A DNA stretch of 64,000 nt, taken from the NCBI GenBank assembly GCA_001630475.1, contig KV419411.1:1-64000 (forward strand), written 5' to 3'. The position numbers were made by a program, and so were the translations under genes. This DNA comes from Sistotremastrum niveocremeum HHB9708. Its lineage: Eukaryota > Basidiomycota > Agaricomycetes > Sistotremastrales > Sistotremastraceae. The notes beneath the pieces are model-generated. The model made no database searches. It worked only from the letters and a program-made list of their open reading frames with translations, and was not told the origin of the DNA. Below, piece by piece: positions 58,770-64,000 of the stretch (the stretch's first letter is position 1; the number at the start of each line of letters is the position of its first letter).

Positions 58770-59635
58770 ATGTCTACAACAACGATTACGTCACGAACCC
58801 CTGTTACTCGCCATCTTGCTCTTTCCATCAGTTCAACTCCTTCCACTCCTTCAAGTTCAACAACTTCCGGATGGTTGACTGCGTACTCCCGTCTCTCCGC
58901 TCCTGACCCATCAATGTCAGAGTTTGAGTGTGACGATAACGTCGCAGGTGTGTATTCACATGCTCGATCGGATGTTGAATCTGAGTCTAACTCGCTGCCA
59001 CAGTCTCCACAAAGACTCCACGAAGTCCACGAACAACCACGAAAATCCGTCATGTTCGATGGGCTCCTTGTGCTCTCCGGAAAGATTGCCCCCCTGACAA
59101 ATCCCTCAGTATGTCCTGCCTTTCCCTCCCTTCGTTCTCCGTATTCATTATTCTCTCAGCCATGAACATCCCAGCCATTCATCCCATCCTCTCATCACAT
59201 GCCACTTCCCCTCGTATCCACTACGATATTGCTGCTCCACCTTCAACGATCACCTCGGACCTCTCCGAGCCAGCCACAATCCCACCAACGCCCCACCTCC
59301 GCATCGCATGCGAGCTCGTCCCGTGGACGATCGAAGTCTCGAATACCCAGTCTGTGACTGGAGTTACATGCGCGAACGTCTTTGAGGCGATTTACAGTAC
59401 GCTCCGTCATCGAATCCACCCCGATGAATGGGAACGCATATCGCCGAAACAGAGGGAGAAGGTCTCGGAGGCTTACTACAGACGTTGTAGTCGGACAATG
59501 GTTCGCTCGGAGAAGGAAGAGCAGTCGAGGGGCGTCAGACGGGTTGATTGGTTATTAAAACAGACCAAGTTTATTGGCCTCTCGCCGAGCTTTGTGGCCA
59601 AAGAGACCTGGGTTCTCACCCTTGGTCCTGTCTAA
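58770..59635 (+). CDS. DUF6699 domain protein
   Basis: Protein of 252 residues in three exons (58770-58947, 59004-59108, 59160-59635). The exon 1 and exon 2 junctions change frame, so the apparent long ORF through the introns is not the product. The N-terminus is Ser/Thr/Pro-rich; exon 2 gives TTKIRHVRWAPC. Exon 3 carries the domain: the NIPAIHPILSSH lead-in, YDIAAPPSTI, LVPWTIEVSN, the SVTGVTCANVFEAIYSTLR helix, then EWERISPKQREKVSEAYYRR and the GVRRVDWLLKQTKFIGLSP block. This pattern (W-x-I-x-V, vT-x-x-dVl-x-x-i, R-x-x-R, RVDWL, F-x-GL) is the DUF6699 family, abundant in mushroom-forming fungi and of unknown function. No signal peptide or membrane helix. The divergent promoter side is rich in CT runs. 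Confidence 0.85.
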
Positions 59636-60168
59636 CTCCATCCCCTCCCCGTCCACTCCATCCCGCTTTTCATTCGCTTTTCATTTTATCTTTCCGTTCT
59701 GATTCTTTCTTGCGTCATTTTTAATCCCGTTTTCTGGAGGTAACTCGCTGGCTTCGAGTCCTCCTTCTCTCCCTCATCTCCATCCTCATCCTCATCTCCA
59801 TCTCCACTTTCTACGCATCATTCCACTTCTGTACATTATCACTCAGCGGCCTCCGTCTTATCAGCCTCTCGCAGTGCCCGGTGCATTCGAGGCTCTACGT
59901 GTATCCACTTCGCCTTTTTTGTCGAATATTGTGTTACGGACTGGCATCCCTTACCCCGGTAGCGGGTCGTAGTTGCAGATACTAGCATTAGTAACAACAG
60001 AATTGGAGCCACGGTATTGCCGTGCCGCTTTTGCCCCTTTGCCTTCCTTCGCTGTGATGGTTCCTTACCCATGTCCAAATAAAGACAAACAAAGCCAAAC
60101 ATCTCCTCGCCTCATTTTCTCCAAAACTTTTCGTGCGCTCCATTTCCGAGAATTCGGCCTAATACAAC
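59636..60168. other. Intergenic region upstream of TIM9
   Basis: 3' flank of the DUF6699 gene with CATCCTCATC simple repeats at about 59775-59810, then the TIM9 promoter. No gene recognised. Confidence 0.5.
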
Positions 60169-60674
60169 ATGGATTTCTCAAAGCTGAACGCTGCGGAGCA
60201 GGCGCATATGACGAAATATATTGAGAAGAAACAGGCTAGTACCGGTCCTTTGCTGCCCGACGCTTTGGTCGGTCGGGTTGGGTCAGGGCATTGAACTGAA
60301 TTGGATCGAATGGAATAGATGCACGACTTTATGAACTTGTATGCTGGCCTTGTTGAGCGGTGTTTCACATCGTGTTGTAGTGATTTCACGAGCAAAGCTC
60401 TCAGTGGGAAAGAGGTGCGATCGTCATTTGGTGCAAGCGCGGGATGGCAGCTGACTAGCGTCCGATCGGTCTTGCGTTGGAACTCGTGGTGTTGCAGGAG
60501 ACATGTGTGATGAATTGTGCGGACAAGTTCTTGAAGCATACGGAGAGAGTGGGCGCGAGATTTGCAGAACATAACGGTGCGTGCCTTACTTTACTGTTCG
60601 CCTAACTCGACCTGATGATTACTCTTCTTATAGCGGAGACGATGAATGAAGCCGCATCGAGTTTCAAGCAATAG
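60169..60674 (+). CDS. TIM9: Mitochondrial import inner membrane translocase subunit Tim9
   Basis: Small Tim chaperone of the mitochondrial intermembrane space. With Tim10 it forms the hexamer that carries hydrophobic precursors to the TIM22 complex. 93 residues in four exons: 60169-60234, 60319-60414, 60498-60576 and 60634-60674. The protein begins [22 protein letters not shown] and has the twin CX3C motifs CFTSC and CVMNC, joined by [12 protein letters not shown]. It then continues [17 protein letters not shown] and ends NEAASSFKQ. Length and all four Cys match Tim9. The first intron starts with GC rather than GT (CAG|GCTAGT) and ends in AG at 60318; the exon junction KKQ|MHDF agrees with the family, so a GC-AG intron is the simplest reading. 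The other two introns are GT-AG. It is a conserved single-copy gene. Confidence 0.96.
60235..60318 (+). other. TIM9: Non-canonical GC-AG intron of TIM9
   Basis: The 84-nt intron begins GCTAGT directly after CAG and ends GAATAG. No GT donor nearby gives an open frame that keeps the conserved KKQM junction. Confidence 0.75.
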
Positions 60675-61439
60675 ATAGAGCTCTTCTACATCCTTAATCT
60701 CTCTCCGTCGTCCGTCCAACGGCACTACCTCCATCGTAGAAGACCCTTGTCGGCGGACGTACCCCACGTCACCCTGTAACTTATTCACGTACATCTTGCT
60801 ATCACACCCCTTCCAAAACCCAGGCTAGACTCCTGCCGATCCTCGCGAAATCCGGGGTATACCTCTATGCACACCCTTCATACCTATATATAGCGTCCGC
60901 ACGACAACGCAACGAATCTCGGGCTTCAGGGACCAAGACGACTGTTGGTCCTCGTGTGACCGTCCCTTTTTACGTGAAATAAAGACGCGGAATATGGGGT
61001 TTCTTCTCTGCGGACTGCCTGCCCCCTATGTGTATTATTACGGGATATCCTATCTCCTTTACCGTTCGCCTCGGGGGGACGAGCGTGCCTCGACTGATAG
61101 CTGGTTCTTCCATATTCGGAGAGGAGGTCAGAGGCTTCAACTGCAACGTTCTGAGGTCGGAAAGCGGGTCTCATGAGAGCTTCGTCGAGATACCGGGCTT
61201 TTGCGACTGAGGCCGGTCTTTGGTCGTTGTCCGCGAACGACAGACTTCGAAGAAAGCGGTTTAATTTCCGATCACTTCTCGCAACGAACAATCTCAGCGG
61301 CCTCAATGAATCATTCCCCGGTGTATCAGAAGACCGCGTGTGGACCCGGAAAGGACTGCTGCGATCAGCATCATGAGAACATATAGCATTATAATCGAAG
61401 GAAAAACATCGTGACATCATAACATCATCGCAATCCATC
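60675..61439. other. Intergenic region
   Basis: 3' flanks of TIM9 (+) and permease 5 (-), convergent. A minus-strand frame spanning 60926-61462 is open but overlaps the permease end and shows no family. CTATATATAG at about 60890 is TATA-like without a gene. Confidence 0.4.
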
Positions 61440-63728
61440 TTATGTCCGATTCGCAATGTCAATCTTCACATCCGCCTCTTCTTCCGGTGCCATTTTAGCA
61501 GACATCTCGCTCGAATTCTCTGTTGGGCTGAACGATCGGATTGCGCCTTGTTTTTTAGTTCGTCTGAACCACGAGTAGTGGATTGCGCGCTCTAGTAGCA
61601 TGAGGATGGTTCCGGTGACAGTGAACGCCTATGTGATTCCACCGCATTAATTCGTGAAGATGAACGATCAGACCTCGATCAGTTTACGTATATACAAGTG
61701 GACTCACCGCGCACAGATAAACTGGTCTGTTCCAATGATATTCATTCGTCAGCAGTGCGCCGTTAATGGGAGGGGCTAGTCAGAGGTGCAAACGATGAAC
61801 ATTGAGGAAGGTCAGACGCCGAAAAAACGCGTACAGATTAGACATGGAATCGCCCCTGCATTCGGAAAGGCTCAACCAACGCTCAAACAAATTGAATCAC
61901 GAAACCTACCTCCAAGGGCAACGGCAATTCCGATTCGGGCCCTAATATCGTTTCAGCGCCACGCCAGCCTGGCTTGATCTATCACATACCCGATTTCTCC
62001 TTCGTTTTTAGTCGTGCTGGCGAAGGTTGGTGCCAACAGAGAAGAAACTGCGAAAGAAGATTAGGATAGTCGTGGTTCGCTCTTGTCATTTCCTCACATC
62101 CTCCAGAGAAGAACCCAAATACAATGGCCACAGCTGTCACTCCACCAACACTTTGGTCTCGAATCCCGAGGAACCCGAAAATAGTGACAGAAACTCCACA
62201 AGCCATGGCGATGATCATCGGTATCGGTCCTGTATATCGATCTGCGATGATACCCGGAATTGCACGCCCCATCAATGAGGCGCCATTGAGAATCGATAGC
62301 TAGCGAGACCTTTGGTTCGATCATGTAGGCAAAGAGGGATCTGTTGTACTTACTGAATAGAACGAAAACGTCTGAGGTAATACTTTGGTAAAGGAGAAAA
62401 GCTGTATGTAGACAGCTGGGCCAGGCGATCAGTGGAAGTCTAGACCCAATGAAACGGACAAACCTGGAAAGAAGAGCGCATAACTGACGCCGAAACCCCT
62501 GAGATCATGTTTGAACAACGAACTCACTCCCATACGATTAAACGCGTACCCGACAACCAATAAAACATAGCGTACATCTCTGAAGAATGCCCCAATGTTG
62601 ACCTTCGCCTTCTTGATCGTGAGGTCTGCCTTATTCCTCGGATCTCTCATGATCAGACTAGCAATGAGTAGGAGCGCGGTGTTCACGGCGGCATTGTATC
62701 TGACAGTGTTTGCGAAGCTAACGCCATGAGATACTAGATTGTTGAGCATGATAGGTTGGACAATACCGCCAGCCGCGACTCCACATGTTGCAATGCCCAT
62801 CGCTAAGGCTCGTTTTTGAGTGCGGAAATAGTAGCCGAGGACAATGACGGAGGGGGTGTAGCTGAGAGCCATAGCGATACCCATGCCTAGCCCTTGAGCA
62901 AGAAAAACCTTTGCGGATATTCATTGGTCAGATTGTCCACGAGATTATGCCATGAGAATGGCCCTTACTTGATAGAACTTTTCAGGTTTAGTTAATGAAA
63001 GAGTAAACTCGCAGATAGCGTATAGTATCGTGGATCCGTAAAGCAATAACTGGCTATTGAATATGTCATCAAGGAAATTGACGAGTTATTGATAAGAAAT
63101 GCCTACAATCGCCCTGCATCCACTAGTGGCCCCGTTACCAGGCTTAAGCCAAACATCAGTCCAAATTGTGTACTTCCAATCCAACTGAAACAGAGTTGGA
63201 TGTGAGATAGTAATATGTGCCGAACGAGAAACAAGGCGCAGTGGGATAAACCTTATAGCAGATGGGGATGTTTGACTCAATCTAATTTCTTTATAATATG
63301 CCTCGTATACTCCGAATGCAGTGATGTGCCTGGCGTCTGAATCAATCATAGCGCAGATGAAATCTAAAAAAGAAAGACGAACCCGAGAGTAGCAGCTTGA
63401 ACAAGGAACCTAAGACGCGAATCATCAGTTGGTTTCATAATAGCTTGAGGAAAGCTGCCCACGCTCCAAACACTACCAGCCAACTTCGCCAACCACCTTC
63501 GGCGACTTCCGGGTGTAGCTCTAGCTGAACAGCCTTTTCCACGTCTACAGTGCCTGCAGAGTATTTGTCGCTATTCGAGAGTGACTGGGTGCGTGTAACA
63601 TCAGCGTCGAGGACGACGTCTGTTTGAGAGACTGAGCGATCGTCGGAATGGAGTTCAGTGAGGCTTTCTTCATTCCCGGAGTCCGTAGCCATTGCAATAG
63701 GAGTGACCCGGGATGAGTCGTGTGACAT
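61440..63728 (-). CDS. MFS permease 5, monocarboxylate-transporter type
   Basis: Fifth MCT-like MFS permease, minus strand, more diverged than permeases 1-4. The start at 63728 gives MSHDSSRVTPIAMATDSG and a long polar tail ending GGWRSWLVVFGA. The next exon reads FLVQAATLG, with the donor inside the GCGTGGGC after FGA. Then HITAFGVYEAYYKEIRL, WIGSTQFGLMFGLSLVTGP, GLGMGIAMALSYTPS, YYFRTQKRALAMGIATCGVA, PIMLNNLVSHG, LMGRAIPGIIADRYTG and IFGFLGIRDQSVGG. The last exon gives AFTVTGTILMLLERAIHY and a tail ending DIANRT at 61440. All recognisable exons join in frame. It is separated from the other permeases by 25 kb of unrelated genes. Substrate unknown. Confidence 0.85.
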
Positions 63729-64000
63729 AGTGGCAAGCGTAGATTTTGGGAGAGTGTTTGCGGGGGTGAGAAGTCTTCAGAAACCCACACGGCGAAATAC
63801 CAGGCTCAAGCATCTGTAATATATGAGAGCAGAAGAGCATGTGCGTTTGCCTAAAATGGTATTCTTGTGTCAAAAACAACGCGCAGCGCTCATAACGGAT
63901 TCACAAGAACTATCAGTCTTCCGAGCGTCAGGGTGATGAGATCGAAGGCACTATCAAAAGGAAGGGAGCTCTCGTTCCCCTGGGCGCACTCGACTGTCTG
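63729..64000. other. Upstream flank of permease 5
   Basis: Promoter side of permease 5 up to the window end. No gene recognised. Confidence 0.4.

Noticed and set aside
60926-61462. 178-codon minus-strand frame near permease 5
   Set aside because: Overlaps the permease 3' end and shows no family features.

Overview
The window is nuclear DNA of a filamentous basidiomycete, most likely an Agaricomycete. Almost every gene is cut by 50-60 nt GT-AG introns. The families present (DUF6699, fungal BTB proteins, a TKL-like kinase, monocarboxylate-type MFS permeases, APH-like phosphotransferases) are typical of that class. No RNA genes, CRISPR arrays or bacterial-type operons were found. An assembly gap of 290 N lies at 30271-30560.

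Layout. 1-3.1 kb: no gene recognised. 3.1-8.5 kb: BTB protein (+), kinase (-), APH-like phosphotransferase (-). 9.6-24 kb: an inverted two-gene duplication. MFS permease 1 plus a Pro/Ser/His-rich protein lie on the + strand. MFS permease 2 plus a decayed copy of the same partner lie on the - strand. Between them are an ornithine-cyclodeaminase-family gene, a FAX/GST-like gene and an MFS relic. 25.5-36.8 kb: MFS permease 3, then MFS permease 4, which is broken by a hAT-type miniature element in an exon and by a young Copia LTR element at its first 3' splice site. The Copia element carries a second hAT-type miniature element. 38.8-45.5 kb: a family of small secreted proteins sharing an NCGGxCP motif (two genes and one relic), with a 602-bp Mutator-like miniature element in between. 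47.2-53.4 kb: two related helix-loop-helix/coiled-coil genes, with a possible divergent partner. 54.6-60.7 kb: DAHP synthase (shikimate pathway), a DUF6699 protein and TIM9. 61.4-63.7 kb: MFS permease 5.

How it fits together. The core genes (DAHP synthase, TIM9) are compact, intron-rich and intact. The rest behaves as an accessory region: one permease family occurs five times plus two relics, secreted-protein genes are duplicated and decaying, and there are at least five insertions by different element types. Four of these have target-site duplications readable directly from the sequence. The permease, partner-protein and secreted-protein copies suggest local duplication and turnover rather than a single biosynthetic cluster. 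I found no backbone biosynthetic enzyme that would make this a classical secondary-metabolite cluster.

Exon structures were worked out by eye from splice signals, frame and family resemblance. Family assignments rest on recognised motifs, not on database searches.
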